A stretch of 34,856 bases of DNA from an uncultured Paracoccaceae bacterium (GCA_938049225.1 CALICM010000052.1:1-34856), one strand, 5' to 3'. Positions 9,290-17,521 are shown, counted from the first letter of the stretch. A program made the numbers and translations. Notes: generated by a model from the sequence alone, not told the origin.

Positions 9290-10299
9290 AGCGTCACCAC
9301 CTGGCCTGTCCGAATGCTCTGGTCCGCTGCAAGGCAGATGCGCAACGATTGCACAGCGTCGTCCATGTGGCGGTCCAAATCCAAATCCTCCAAAATCGCC
9401 CGCTTTACGAACGCCTGTTCGGCGTCGCACAGGGCCTGGTGGTCCGGCTCGCCCGGCATATCGATGATTTGGTCGCCGCTGGGTCGGTGCACTAGGATCG
9501 CGCCCACTTTCGTGTGACCCTCGACATCGTCCGAGCCGTCGGTGTTGCCCTCGACAATCGACACCGCGCCTTGGGGCGAAACAACATCTTTCACGAAGAA
9601 CGCGGTCTCGGACATCATCGGGCCCCAGCCGGCCTCGTACCAGCCGACCGAGCCGTCGTCGAACACCACCTGAAACTGGCCGTAGTTGTACATATCAGGC
9701 GCGATCTCGTCGCTCAGCCTAAGGCCCATGCCGTGAACCCGCACCGGGCGCGCGTCGGTGATCTGGCACATCACATCGACATAGTGCACGCCGCAGTCGA
9801 CAATCGGGCTGGTGGTTTCCATCAGCGCCTTATGCACGGCCCAGGTCGGCCCGTCGGATTGTTGGTTCAGGTTCATGCGAAACACATAGGGCCCGCCCAG
9901 GTCCCGCGCCTCGGCGATCAGGCGCATCCAACTGGAGTGATGGCGCAGGATATAGCCAACGACCAGCTTGCGACCCGTGGTACGCGCCACGGCGACCACC
10001 CGTTCGGCGTCGGCCACCGTGGTGGCCAGGGGCTTTTCGACAAAGACTTGGGCACCGGCCTCCATCGCCTTGATCGCATAGTCCGCGTGGCTGTCGGAAT
10101 AGGTGGCAATGCAGACGACGTCGGGGGTCAGCGCCAGACCCTCGTCAAAGGTGCGATAAAACGGATAGCCCTGCAACGCGTCGGGCAAGGCCACCGGCGA
10201 CCGGTTCACCAGACCGACAATCTGCGCGCCTGCCAGCCCATGCCACGCCAGTGCATGGCTAAGTCCCATGTTTCCCAGGCCTGCGATCAGCACCCTCAT
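9286..10299 (-). CDS. Gfo/Idh/MocA-family oxidoreductase in the amino-sugar operon
   Basis: A 337-residue NAD(P)-dependent dehydrogenase. The dinucleotide motif GLGNMG is at residues 7-12, the conserved EKP at 88-90, and the C-terminal domain contains DCGVHYVDVMCQI, where the histidine pair typical of the catalytic helix lies. Such enzymes act on sugars, inositols or sugar nucleotides. It overlaps both neighbours by 4 bases (ATGA), so it is made together with the permease and the ATPase. No oxidation step is needed for the standard MurNAc or GlcNAc pathway, so its job here is open: it may act on a variant sugar such as an anhydro-, lactyl- or amino-sugar derivative. Confidence 0.9.
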   Translation of the reverse strand: MRVLIAGLGNMGLSHALAWHGLAGAQIVGLVNRSPVALPDALQGYPFYRTFDEGLALTPDVVCIATYSDSHADYAIKAMEAGAQVFVEKPLATTVADAERVVAVARTTGRKLVVGYILRHHSSWMRLIAEARDLGGPYVFRMNLNQQSDGPTWAVHKALMETTSPIVDCGVHYVDVMCQITDARPVRVHGMGLRLSDEIAPDMYNYGQFQVVFDDGSVGWYEAGWGPMMSETAFFVKDVVSPQGAVSIVEGNTDGSDDVEGHTKVGAILVHRPSGDQIIDMPGEPDHQALCDAEQAFVKRAILEDLDLDRHMDDAVQSLRICLAADQSIRTGQVVTL

Positions 10300-11126
10300 T
10301 TCACTGCCCCCGACGTAATGCCCCGGATCAACTGTCGCGAAAACACCATATAAAGCGCCATCACCGGCAGGATCGCCAGGCTGAGCGCCGAGAGCACGGC
10401 GTTCCAGTCAGTCACGAACTGGCCGATGAAGACCTGGCTGCCAAGGGTCAGGGTCTTGACCTCCTCGGCCGGGGCCAAGATCAGCGGGAACCACAGATCG
10501 TTCCAGATCGGGATCATGTTGAACACGGCCACCGTGGCCATCGCCGGGCGCACCAGGGGCAAGACCAGACGGAAGAAGATCCGGTATTCCGACAGACCAT
10601 CGACGCGGCCCGCGTTCTTGAGGTCATCCGAAACCTGGCGCATGAACTCGCTGAGGATGAAGACCGCCAGCGGCAGGCCCTGCGCAGTATAGACCAGGAC
10701 CAATGCCCATAGGGTGTTGACCAACCCGGTGGCGACCATCATTTCCAGGATCGCCACGGTGCCGATGCGGATCGGGATCATGATGCCCAGGGCCAGATAA
10801 AGGCCCATCAGCATATTGCCCCGAAACCGGTACTCAGCCAGCGCAAAGGCGGCCATGGCGCCGAACAGTAGAATGAAAAACAGCGATGCGACGGTGACGA
10901 TCATCGAGTTTTGGAAGTAAAGAAAGAAATCACCCTGTTTCAGCACGGTTTGGTAGCCGATCAGGCTGAAGCTTTCTGGGTCGGGCAGGGCCAGGGGTTC
11001 GCGAAAGATCGCCTTGCGGGTTTTAAAGCTGTTGATCAAAATCACGAAAACCGGGAACAGCGCAATGACGGTATAGAGCAGCAGCGCGCCGTGCGCTGCA
11101 ATGGTCTGTCCCCGCGCGGCCCTCAA
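10296..11126 (-). CDS. Carbohydrate ABC transporter permease, MalG type
   Basis: A 276-residue inner-membrane permease with about six helices (first at TIAAHGALLLYTVIALF). The binding-protein-dependent transport loop contains NAGRVDGLSEYRIFFRLVLP, the EAA motif region that contacts the ATPase. The frame stays open far upstream (to 12017), but that is the out-of-frame reading of the preceding permease. I place the start at TTG 11126, which overlaps the preceding stop as TTGA and is followed by RAARGQTIAAHG; no ATG is available nearby. The C-terminal end IRGITSGAVK is typical of this family. Confidence 0.88.
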   Translation of the reverse strand: MRAARGQTIAAHGALLLYTVIALFPVFVILINSFKTRKAIFREPLALPDPESFSLIGYQTVLKQGDFFLYFQNSMIVTVASLFFILLFGAMAAFALAEYRFRGNMLMGLYLALGIMIPIRIGTVAILEMMVATGLVNTLWALVLVYTAQGLPLAVFILSEFMRQVSDDLKNAGRVDGLSEYRIFFRLVLPLVRPAMATVAVFNMIPIWNDLWFPLILAPAEEVKTLTLGSQVFIGQFVTDWNAVLSALSLAILPVMALYMVFSRQLIRGITSGAVK

Positions 11127-12031
11127 AACTGGTACCGCCGCATGCGGGTTTGGATCCCGAACAGGTAGATGCAGACCCCCAGCAAGATCACCGCGAACAT
11201 GGCCGAGGCGATGGCCGCGCCCATATGCGGATCGCCCAGTTGCAGCTGAAATCCGAAGAAGGTGCGATAGAGGAAAGTCCCCAGAATATCGGTGCTGAAA
11301 TCTGGACCCGCCAGCGCGCCCTGGGCCGCATAAATCAAGTCGAAAGCGTTGAAATTGCCCACAAATGTTAGGATCGAAATGATCCCGATCGAAGGCAGGA
11401 TCAGCGGTAGCTTGATCTTCCAGAACGCGGACCAGCCGGTGATGCCGTCGCATTCCCCGGCCTCGAGGATCTCGTCCGGGATCGACAGTAGGGCGGCATA
11501 GATCAGCATCATCGGGATGCCTACGAACTGCCAGACCGAGATCAGCGCCAATGTTGTCAGCGCCGTGCCCTCGCGACCCAGCCAGGGGGCGTAGAGGCTT
11601 TTGAGGCCGACGGCGTCGAGCATGCCCGGCGCGATGCCCCAGATCGGCGACAGGATCAGCTTCCAGGCGAAGCCGACGATCACGAAGGACAAGATCGTGG
11701 GGATGAAAATGGCCGAACGGTAGAAGGCCGCGAACCGCAGCCGCCGTTGCGACAGCAGGGCCGCAAGGGCGATGCCGATGGGGTTTTGCACGGCCATGTG
11801 GATGACGAAGAACCAGATATTGTTGCCCAGGGCGTTCCAGAACTGCTCCGACCAAACCGCGTTGCCGAAAAGCGTGCGGAAGTTCTGCAGGCCAACGAAA
11901 ACCCGGGCCTGATCGACCTCGGCGTAGAGGGCCAGTCGCAGGGTGTTGAACAAAGGGATGATCATCACGGCGGTGTAGACCAGCACCGCCGGGGCCAGAA
12001 AAACCAGGATGTGCCAACGGACCCGTTTCAC
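11123..12031 (-). CDS. Carbohydrate ABC transporter permease, MalF type
   Basis: A 302-residue permease with six predicted helices, starting with HILVFLAPAVLVYTAVMIIPL. The EAA region reads EILEAGECDGITGWSAFWKIKLP. The start is GTG at 12031 with GGGGGG a few bases upstream; the reading KRVRWHILVFLAPA is a typical start for this family. It lies 247 bases after the binding-protein gene, a gap filled by a large inverted repeat, and it overlaps the next permease by 4 bases. It pairs with the MalG-type permease to form the sugar channel. Confidence 0.92.
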   Translation of the reverse strand: MKRVRWHILVFLAPAVLVYTAVMIIPLFNTLRLALYAEVDQARVFVGLQNFRTLFGNAVWSEQFWNALGNNIWFFVIHMAVQNPIGIALAALLSQRRLRFAAFYRSAIFIPTILSFVIVGFAWKLILSPIWGIAPGMLDAVGLKSLYAPWLGREGTALTTLALISVWQFVGIPMMLIYAALLSIPDEILEAGECDGITGWSAFWKIKLPLILPSIGIISILTFVGNFNAFDLIYAAQGALAGPDFSTDILGTFLYRTFFGFQLQLGDPHMGAAIASAMFAVILLGVCIYLFGIQTRMRRYQF

Positions 12032-12169
12032 ACTCTGCCCCCCATCACAGGGGACAGAGTGCCATCTTCTGTCACGGCCATCGACGTCCCCGCCTGTACC
12101 GCAGTACCGAGATGATCAGACCATGGTTGAAAAACCGTAAACAAAGGCGACAGCTGCAGGCGGCCCAAC

Positions 12170-12255
12170 GCCTCCGGCGGGGATATTTGAGGACAAAAGA
12201 GGGCGGGCAAACCAGGCCCGCTCATCTTCTGTCTCAAAATATCCCCGCCGGAGGC
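12170..12255. repeat. 86-base inverted repeat between the binding-protein and permease genes
   Basis: Exact copies of GCCTCCGGCGGGGATATTT face each other at 12170-12188 and 12237-12255. The arms continue imperfectly inward (GAGGACAAAAGAGG against GAGACAGAAGATGAG) to an inner perfect stem GCGGGC / GCCCGC at 12203-12221 with a 7-base loop. The RNA from the minus strand could therefore fold into one long hairpin starting 23 bases after the binding-protein stop. This is a likely attenuator that lets the binding protein be made in excess of the permeases. The outer motif also occurs alone at 1747. Confidence 0.8.
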
Positions 12256-12278
12256 ATCCAAGGCCAACCCCAAGCGCA

Positions 12279-13532
12279 TTACTGCTGGGGGGCGTACCAG
12301 CTTGCCAACCCGTCCTGCAGCCGCGCGCCGGCGGCTTCGGGCGTTTCATCGCCCTTGATGACGGCGACCGAGGCGTTCCAGGTCTCGTTTTCCAGATTTG
12401 GCGTGCCACGGGACAGGATCTGATAGGTCGAGCGGATCGAGGACTCGCATTTGCCGCGCCAACTGACGAACTCCTGCGCTAGGGGATCTTCCATCGCCAC
12501 GTCGTGGCTGGACAGCGAGAAGAAGCCGGGCAGGGCATTAGCATAAAGCGATGCGAATTCGGGCGAACCAACCCAATTGAGGAAGGTTTTCGCCGCATCC
12601 GCATTCTCGGTCTTGGCATTCATGCCCAGCGCGATATCCGTATGGTCCGAGATATAGCAGGTATCGCCCGCGGCTTGGACAGGGGGCGGGAAGGCGCCCA
12701 TTTCGAAGTCAGCTTGGGCATTGAACCCCGAGATTTCCCAGGACCCGGCGGGATAGATCGCTGCACGGCCCAGGGTGAAGATGTTCTGGCTATCAGGGTA
12801 GGTCTGCGCCTCGTAGCCGTCGCCCAGATAGTCGCCCCATTTGGCCAGTTGGCGGTAGGGCGCGACCCAGGGCTCGTCGGTCAGGGACTGTTCGCCCGCA
12901 ATCAGCGCCAAGCGCCCTTCTTCGCCCTTCCAATAGTTGGGGCCGATATTGTTATAGCCCATCGTGGCCGCTTCCCATTGGTCGTTGGTGCCCATGGCCA
13001 TGGGGATATAGCCGCCGTCGGCCTTGATCGCGTCAAGCGCGGCGAAGAACTCGGCCTCGGTCGTGGGAACGCTTAGGCCCAGGTCGGCGAAAGCGTCCTT
13101 GTTGTAGATGAAGCCGTGGATGACCGAGGCCATGGGCACGCAGAATTGAACCGCGCCGTCGTCCGTGCTCCAGCCCGATTTGGCGACGTCTGAGAAGTTC
13201 GCCATCCCCTCAAGGTCAGTAATATCGGCCAGATGCCCGGCGTCATAGAGCGCCAGCGAGGCATCGAAGGGGCGGCAGGTGATCAAATCCCCTGCCGAGC
13301 CCGCGTCGAGTTTGGCGTTCAGCGCTGCATTGTATTCCGCCGGGGCCGAAGGCGTGAAGTTGACCTTGATCCCTGGGTTTGCCGCTTCGAAAGCTGGTAT
13401 GATGCTGTCTTGCCAGATCGCAAGATCGTCGTTGCGCCAGCTCTCGATGGTCAGCGTCACATCCTGTGCGAGTGCCGTACCGGCGAGCAGGGTCGAGGCC
13501 AACAGCCCGCCCATAAAAGTCATCCGTGTCAT
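12279..13532 (-). CDS. Extracellular sugar-binding protein of the ABC transporter
   Basis: A 417-residue family 1 extracellular solute-binding protein. A signal peptide spans residues 1-22 (TRMTFMGGLLASTLLAGTALA, cut before QDVTLTIES). The mature start TIESWRNDDLAIWQDSIIPAFEAANPGI is typical for MalE-like binders, as are AAIYPAGSWEISGF and the aromatic residues for sugar stacking. ATG at 13532 has a G-rich ribosome site. It lies 34 bases after murQ in the same direction, so both share a transcript. Gene context points to an amino sugar or muropeptide-derived sugar as ligand; the sequence alone does not define it. Confidence 0.92.
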   Translation of the reverse strand: MTRMTFMGGLLASTLLAGTALAQDVTLTIESWRNDDLAIWQDSIIPAFEAANPGIKVNFTPSAPAEYNAALNAKLDAGSAGDLITCRPFDASLALYDAGHLADITDLEGMANFSDVAKSGWSTDDGAVQFCVPMASVIHGFIYNKDAFADLGLSVPTTEAEFFAALDAIKADGGYIPMAMGTNDQWEAATMGYNNIGPNYWKGEEGRLALIAGEQSLTDEPWVAPYRQLAKWGDYLGDGYEAQTYPDSQNIFTLGRAAIYPAGSWEISGFNAQADFEMGAFPPPVQAAGDTCYISDHTDIALGMNAKTENADAAKTFLNWVGSPEFASLYANALPGFFSLSSHDVAMEDPLAQEFVSWRGKCESSIRSTYQILSRGTPNLENETWNASVAVIKGDETPEAAGARLQDGLASWYAPQQ

Positions 13533-13566
13533 CGTAACCCCCTGAGTGTCCGTCCATTATCGTTCT

Positions 13567-14466
13567 TTATGTGGTCTCCAGCGCGGCTAGACAGGGCCGC
13601 AGCTGACCCTTGGATCCTGTCAGAACCGCTGCGGCCTCGTCAACGGTCATGCCACGCGCCACCAAAACCGCTGGTTTCACGCGGCCTTGGGTTTGATCCA
13701 AAGCCGCCGCCGCCGCGTCCGGCTCAACCCCGGCAATCGCCGCGACGATGCGCCTGGCGCGGTCAACCAGCTTGGCGTTATCCGCCACCACATTCACCAT
13801 CATCCCACTATGCACATGCCCCATCAGGACACCCGCCAGTGTCGACATCATATTCAAAGCGACCTTTTGCGCCGTGCCCGCGCCCAGTCGTGTTGAGCCT
13901 GCCAAAACCTCGGGCGGGGTTGGCGCGCAAATCGCGACATCCGCCAGCCCCAGCAACGGGGCGCCCGCGTTATTCGCGATCGCGATCACCCGCAGCCCCT
14001 TGGCGCGCCCAAGGCGTGCCACCGCACAAGGATAGGGCGTCGTGCCGCTGGCGCTGAGTGCCACGATCAAATCCCCTGCGGAAAGCTGGTTCACCGCCGC
14101 CTCGGCCGCCGCCTCGTCATCCTCCGCCGCATTGGGCATTACCCCATCCTCTGGGACACCCCCCGCCATGAGGATCAGAATCTGGCCCGGATCGACCCCA
14201 AAGGTCCCGGGCAGTTCCACCCCATCGGCCAGCCCCATCAGCCCTGAGCTGCCCGCGGCCGCATAGGCCACGCGCCCGCCAGCCCCCAAGGTCTCGGCCA
14301 TCAGTACCGCGCCTGCTTCAATCGCAGGCAACGCGCCCCGCAGGCTGTCGACCGCCGCGATTTGGCCATCCAGCATTGTTGTCAAGGCCGCGCTGCGCGA
14401 CAGCCGGTCGATCGGTACGCTGTCCACGGTGGCTTCGGTCTTAGAGGGGGGCGGGCGATTCTCCAT
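13567..14466 (-). CDS. murQ: N-acetylmuramic acid 6-phosphate etherase (MurQ)
   Basis: A 299-residue SIS-fold protein, practically the length of E. coli MurQ (298). It converts MurNAc 6-phosphate to GlcNAc 6-phosphate and D-lactate. The SIS phosphate-binding segment is AAAGSSGLMG. The two catalytic glutamates appear at E84 (GVELPGTFG, like AECPPTFG in the family) and E115 (AAEDD), positions that agree with E83 and E114 of E. coli. STRLGAGTAQKVALNMMST is the other family hallmark. The start at 14466 has AAAGAG upstream; the longer frame reads into the divergent kinase gene. It is the first gene of the ABC operon, which strongly suggests that MurNAc is among the imported sugars. The N-terminal third is more divergent than usual. 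Confidence 0.85.
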   Translation of the reverse strand: MENRPPPSKTEATVDSVPIDRLSRSAALTTMLDGQIAAVDSLRGALPAIEAGAVLMAETLGAGGRVAYAAAGSSGLMGLADGVELPGTFGVDPGQILILMAGGVPEDGVMPNAAEDDEAAAEAAVNQLSAGDLIVALSASGTTPYPCAVARLGRAKGLRVIAIANNAGAPLLGLADVAICAPTPPEVLAGSTRLGAGTAQKVALNMMSTLAGVLMGHVHSGMMVNVVADNAKLVDRARRIVAAIAGVEPDAAAAALDQTQGRVKPAVLVARGMTVDEAAAVLTGSKGQLRPCLAALETT

Positions 14467-14479
14467 CTCTTTAGTTAAC

Positions 14480-14496
14480 GCGCGAGCCCATCGCGC
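14480..14496. promoter_or_regulatory. Inverted repeat in the murQ/kinase divergent region
   Basis: GCGCGA and TCGCGC form a perfect 6-base inverted repeat with a 5-base spacer, 14 bases upstream of murQ in a 78-base divergent gap. A second, weaker one (GTCG / CGAC) lies near 14512-14525. Both divergent promoters must be squeezed into this gap, so a shared repressor site is plausible. No regulator gene is present in the window. Confidence 0.4.
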
Positions 14497-14544
14497 TGTC
14501 CACCACAGCTTCCGTCGCGCGCCGACCTGCGCTAAACCCAAGAC

Positions 14545-15390
14545 ATGAGCACACTCGACCGCCAAATCCTGATCGGCGCTGATGGCGGTGGTAGCGGGTG
14601 CCGTGTGGCCGTGGGCACCCGCGACGGGATCCTTGCAACCGCGACCGGTGGTCCGGCCAATTTTGCCTCAAATCCCGTTCAAGTCATTGAAACGCTTAAA
14701 GAAACGGTCCACGAGGCTGCCCGCCAAGCGGATGTGGACATCGCCCTTGCCCAAGCGCATATCGGCTTGGCGGGCGTCATGAGCGCAGCCGATGCGGCTC
14801 GGATTGCTCAAGCGCTGCCCTTCCAGGCGACCGTTACCGACGACCGCCCCACGACCCTGGCGGGCGCGCTTCAAGGCGATGGGTATCTGCTGGCCATTGG
14901 GACCGGCAGCTTTGTTGCCGCCAGCACCGGCGGTCAGCATCGCTTTATCGGCGGTTGGGGGTTTTGCATCGGCGATCAAGCCTCGGGCGCCCGCCTCGGT
15001 CATGCCGCCCTGGAACACACGCTGCTTGCGTACGATGGCGTCCGCCCCCACACCACGCTCACCCGATCCCTGCTGGCCGAGTTTGAGCGGGAGCCGGCGA
15101 AAATCACTGCCTTCAGCCTGACCGCGACACCAGCGGATTATGCTCAATTCGCCCCTCAGATCACTCGGTCCGATGACCCGCTTGCGCATGACCTCATGAC
15201 CCAAGGTGCCGATTACCTGACGCGGTCCCTTACAGCGCTGGGCTTTCGTCCAGGTGACCCGCTGTGCTTGACCGGGGGGTTGGGCCCAGCCTATCGCCCC
15301 TATCTGCCCCAAGCCGCGTTCCAAGATCCCAAAGGCACCGCCCTGGACGGCGCCTTCCACCTCGCCCGTCAAGCATTGGATAGCCCATGA
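14545..15390 (+). CDS. BadF/BadG-family amino-sugar kinase (GlcNAc or GlcNAc/MurNAc kinase)
   Basis: A 281-residue ASKHA-fold kinase. The phosphate-1 loop is GADGGGSGCR at residues 11-20, the phosphate-2 loop is AIGTGSFVA around 117-125, and GWGFCIGDQASGARLG at 137-152 is the family's signature. Members phosphorylate N-acetylglucosamine; Clostridium acetobutylicum MurK, of the same family, phosphorylates both GlcNAc and MurNAc. It is the first gene of a plus-strand operon with SIS and nagA genes and overlaps the next gene by ATGA. Together with MurQ on the other strand, a dual MurK-like role is an attractive inference, but plain GlcNAc kinase is equally allowed by sequence. Confidence 0.87.
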   Translation: MSTLDRQILIGADGGGSGCRVAVGTRDGILATATGGPANFASNPVQVIETLKETVHEAARQADVDIALAQAHIGLAGVMSAADAARIAQALPFQATVTDDRPTTLAGALQGDGYLLAIGTGSFVAASTGGQHRFIGGWGFCIGDQASGARLGHAALEHTLLAYDGVRPHTTLTRSLLAEFEREPAKITAFSLTATPADYAQFAPQITRSDDPLAHDLMTQGADYLTRSLTALGFRPGDPLCLTGGLGPAYRPYLPQAAFQDPKGTALDGAFHLARQALDSP

Positions 15391-16406
15391 CCACCCAAAT
15401 GCGCGCCGAGATCGACCAGATCCCTACCGCCGTTGACCTGCTGCTGACCACCGATGCTCAGCAGATCACCCGAACGGCCAGCGCCCTGCGTGCCCGTGAC
15501 CCCGCATTCCTGATCAGCATCGCACGCGGTTCGTCGGACCATGTCGCCACCTACCTCAAATACGCCAGTGAGTTGCTTTTGGGCATCCCCGTGGCCTCGG
15601 TCGGACCCTCGATTGCTTCCGTCTATGACCGCCCTCTGCGCTTGGCCAAGAGCGGCGCTTTGGCTGTGTCCCAATCTGGACAAAGCCCGGATATCGTTGC
15701 GGCTGCCGAAATGGCGCGGCAAGGCGGTGCACTGACGTTGGCGTTGACCAATGACCCAGCCTCGCCGCTAGCTGCCGCAAGCGATCACACGCTTGCTCTG
15801 CACGCGGGCCCCGAGCGGGCGGTCGCGGCCACTAAGACATTCGTGAATTCCGCGGTTGCAGGCCTGTGGCTGCTGGCCGAATGGGCCGATGACACGGCTC
15901 TGCGCGGGGCCATTCGAGCATTGCCCGAAACGCTTGAGGCCGCCACCCGTCAAGACTGGCCCGACCTGCAGCGGGCCCTTTCGGATCACCACTCGCTCTA
16001 TTGCCTAGGCCGCGGCCCGGCCTATGCCATGGCTTGCGAGGCCGCATTGAAGTTCAAGGAAACCTGCCAAATCCATGCCGAGGCGTATTCCTCGGCCGAG
16101 GTTCTGCATGGCCCCGTGTCCATCGTCGCCCCCGGCTTTCCGGTTCTTGCACTGGCCGTTGCTGACGAGGCCGAGCCGATCATCGCGCAAACCGCCGACC
16201 AGATCGCCGCAAAAGGGGCGGCCGTCTTCATCACCTCGACCAAATCCAAAGCCCACGCGCTGCCGGCCCCACGCACCGGCCACCCGCTGACCGACCCCAT
16301 CGCCCTGATCACCAGTTTCTATGCGATGGTCGAGGCGACTGCCCGTTCCCGGGGCATCGACCCCGACGCGCCGCGTCATCTGAGCAAAGTGACCGAGACG
16401 ACCTGA
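15387..16406 (+). CDS. SIS-domain aminosugar isomerase/deaminase (GlmS-isomerase-like)
   Basis: A 339-residue protein with two SIS domains and no glutaminase domain. The first SIS has IARGSSDHVA (residues 46-55) and AVSQSGQSPDIV (93-104); the second has CLGRGPAYAMACEAALKFKE and AEAYSSAEVLHGP (206-243). The end HLSKVTETT is common in this group. Relatives serve as glucosamine-6-phosphate deaminases (NagB-II) or as AgaS-type deaminases. Between a sugar kinase and NagA, the expected reaction is glucosamine 6-phosphate to fructose 6-phosphate plus ammonia. It overlaps both neighbours (ATGA at its start; one base with nagA). Confidence 0.9.
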   Translation: MTTQMRAEIDQIPTAVDLLLTTDAQQITRTASALRARDPAFLISIARGSSDHVATYLKYASELLLGIPVASVGPSIASVYDRPLRLAKSGALAVSQSGQSPDIVAAAEMARQGGALTLALTNDPASPLAAASDHTLALHAGPERAVAATKTFVNSAVAGLWLLAEWADDTALRGAIRALPETLEAATRQDWPDLQRALSDHHSLYCLGRGPAYAMACEAALKFKETCQIHAEAYSSAEVLHGPVSIVAPGFPVLALAVADEAEPIIAQTADQIAAKGAAVFITSTKSKAHALPAPRTGHPLTDPIALITSFYAMVEATARSRGIDPDAPRHLSKVTETT

Positions 16407-17521
16407 TGCCTCAAACCATCCTAACCGGGGCTGATATCCACGACGGTACTACGTTGCATCACGATCATGCGTTGGTGCTGGACGGCGATAGGGTGGTCGC
16501 GATCACCCGCGATCCGCCCGATGGACCGCATAAGACGCTGCCCGGCGGCACCATCGCGCCAGGATTTGTCGATTTGCAGGTGAACGGCGGTGGCGGGGTG
16601 ATGTTCAACGACGCCCAAACGCCCGAGGCTTTGGCCAAAATCGCCGTCGCCCATGCCTCCACTGGCACCGCCGCGATCCTGCCGACCCTGATCACCGATA
16701 CGCCCGCCCGCACTCAAGCGGCGATCGAGGCAACCGTCGAGGCTGTCGCCCAAAACACCCCGGGCATTATCGGCCTGCACCTTGAAGGTCCGCACCTGGA
16801 CCCCGAACGCAAAGGCGCGCATGACCCGGACCTAATCCGCCCCATGACCGATGTGGATGTCGAGACCTACCTGGACGCGGCGCAGAGACTTCCGAACCTG
16901 TTGCTGACCCTGGCCCCTGAAAACAGCGAGCTTTCGCAGATTAAAGCACTGACAGAGGCGGGGGTTTTGATTTCCCTTGGCCACACTGACGCCAGTTATG
17001 CCAACTGCCAAACCGCGTTTGGCCAGGGTGCGACGCTAACCACGCACCTCTTCAACGCGATGTCCCAACTCGGATCCCGCACGCCCGGCCTTGTTGGGGC
17101 AACGCTCGATACGCCGCATGTATCGACGGGTTTGATTGCGGATGGCATCCATGTCCATCCCGCGACAATCCGCGCCGCGCTGGCAGCCAAACGCGGTCCG
17201 GGTCAGATCTTTTTGGTCAGTGATGCGATGGCGACCGTAGGCTCGGCCATTCAAAGTTTCACCCTGAATGGCCGCCAGATCCTGCGCGATCGCGGCGGTC
17301 TGACTTTGGCCAATGGCACGCTTGCAGGGGCTGATCTGACGATGCCACAGGCGCTGAAGGTGATGGTGGACCAGGTTGGCCTCGACTTGGAGCAGGCGAT
17401 CCGCATGGCCACCTCGATCCCGGCGGGTCTTTTGACCACGACCCTGGGCCACATCCAGCCAGGCGAACCCGCCAGGTTGGTTCATCTCAGCGCGGATCTA
17501 ACCCTCGCCACGCCCCTCTGA
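16406..17521 (+). CDS. nagA: N-acetylglucosamine-6-phosphate deacetylase (NagA)
   Basis: A 371-residue amidohydrolase that removes acetate from GlcNAc 6-phosphate. Visible metal and catalytic residues are E127 (HLEGPH), H193 (GHTDASY), H214 (THLFNAMS) and D273 (LVSDAM). The first metal motif HxH is replaced by LQVNG (residues 57-61), as in E. coli NagA (VQLNG), so a single-metal enzyme is expected. Substrate-side segments such as ADGIHVHP are intact. It is the last gene of the kinase-SIS-nagA operon and its 3' end overlaps the convergent coxF gene by 24 bases. It would act directly after MurQ or the kinase. Confidence 0.94.
   Translation: MPQTILTGADIHDGTTLHHDHALVLDGDRVVAITRDPPDGPHKTLPGGTIAPGFVDLQVNGGGGVMFNDAQTPEALAKIAVAHASTGTAAILPTLITDTPARTQAAIEATVEAVAQNTPGIIGLHLEGPHLDPERKGAHDPDLIRPMTDVDVETYLDAAQRLPNLLLTLAPENSELSQIKALTEAGVLISLGHTDASYANCQTAFGQGATLTTHLFNAMSQLGSRTPGLVGATLDTPHVSTGLIADGIHVHPATIRAALAAKRGPGQIFLVSDAMATVGSAIQSFTLNGRQILRDRGGLTLANGTLAGADLTMPQALKVMVDQVGLDLEQAIRMATSIPAGLLTTTLGHIQPGEPARLVHLSADLTLATPL

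Noticed and set aside
10296-12017. 573-residue minus-strand frame across both permease genes
   Set aside because: Only its C-terminal 276 residues look like a protein; the rest is the out-of-frame reading of the MalF-type permease gene.
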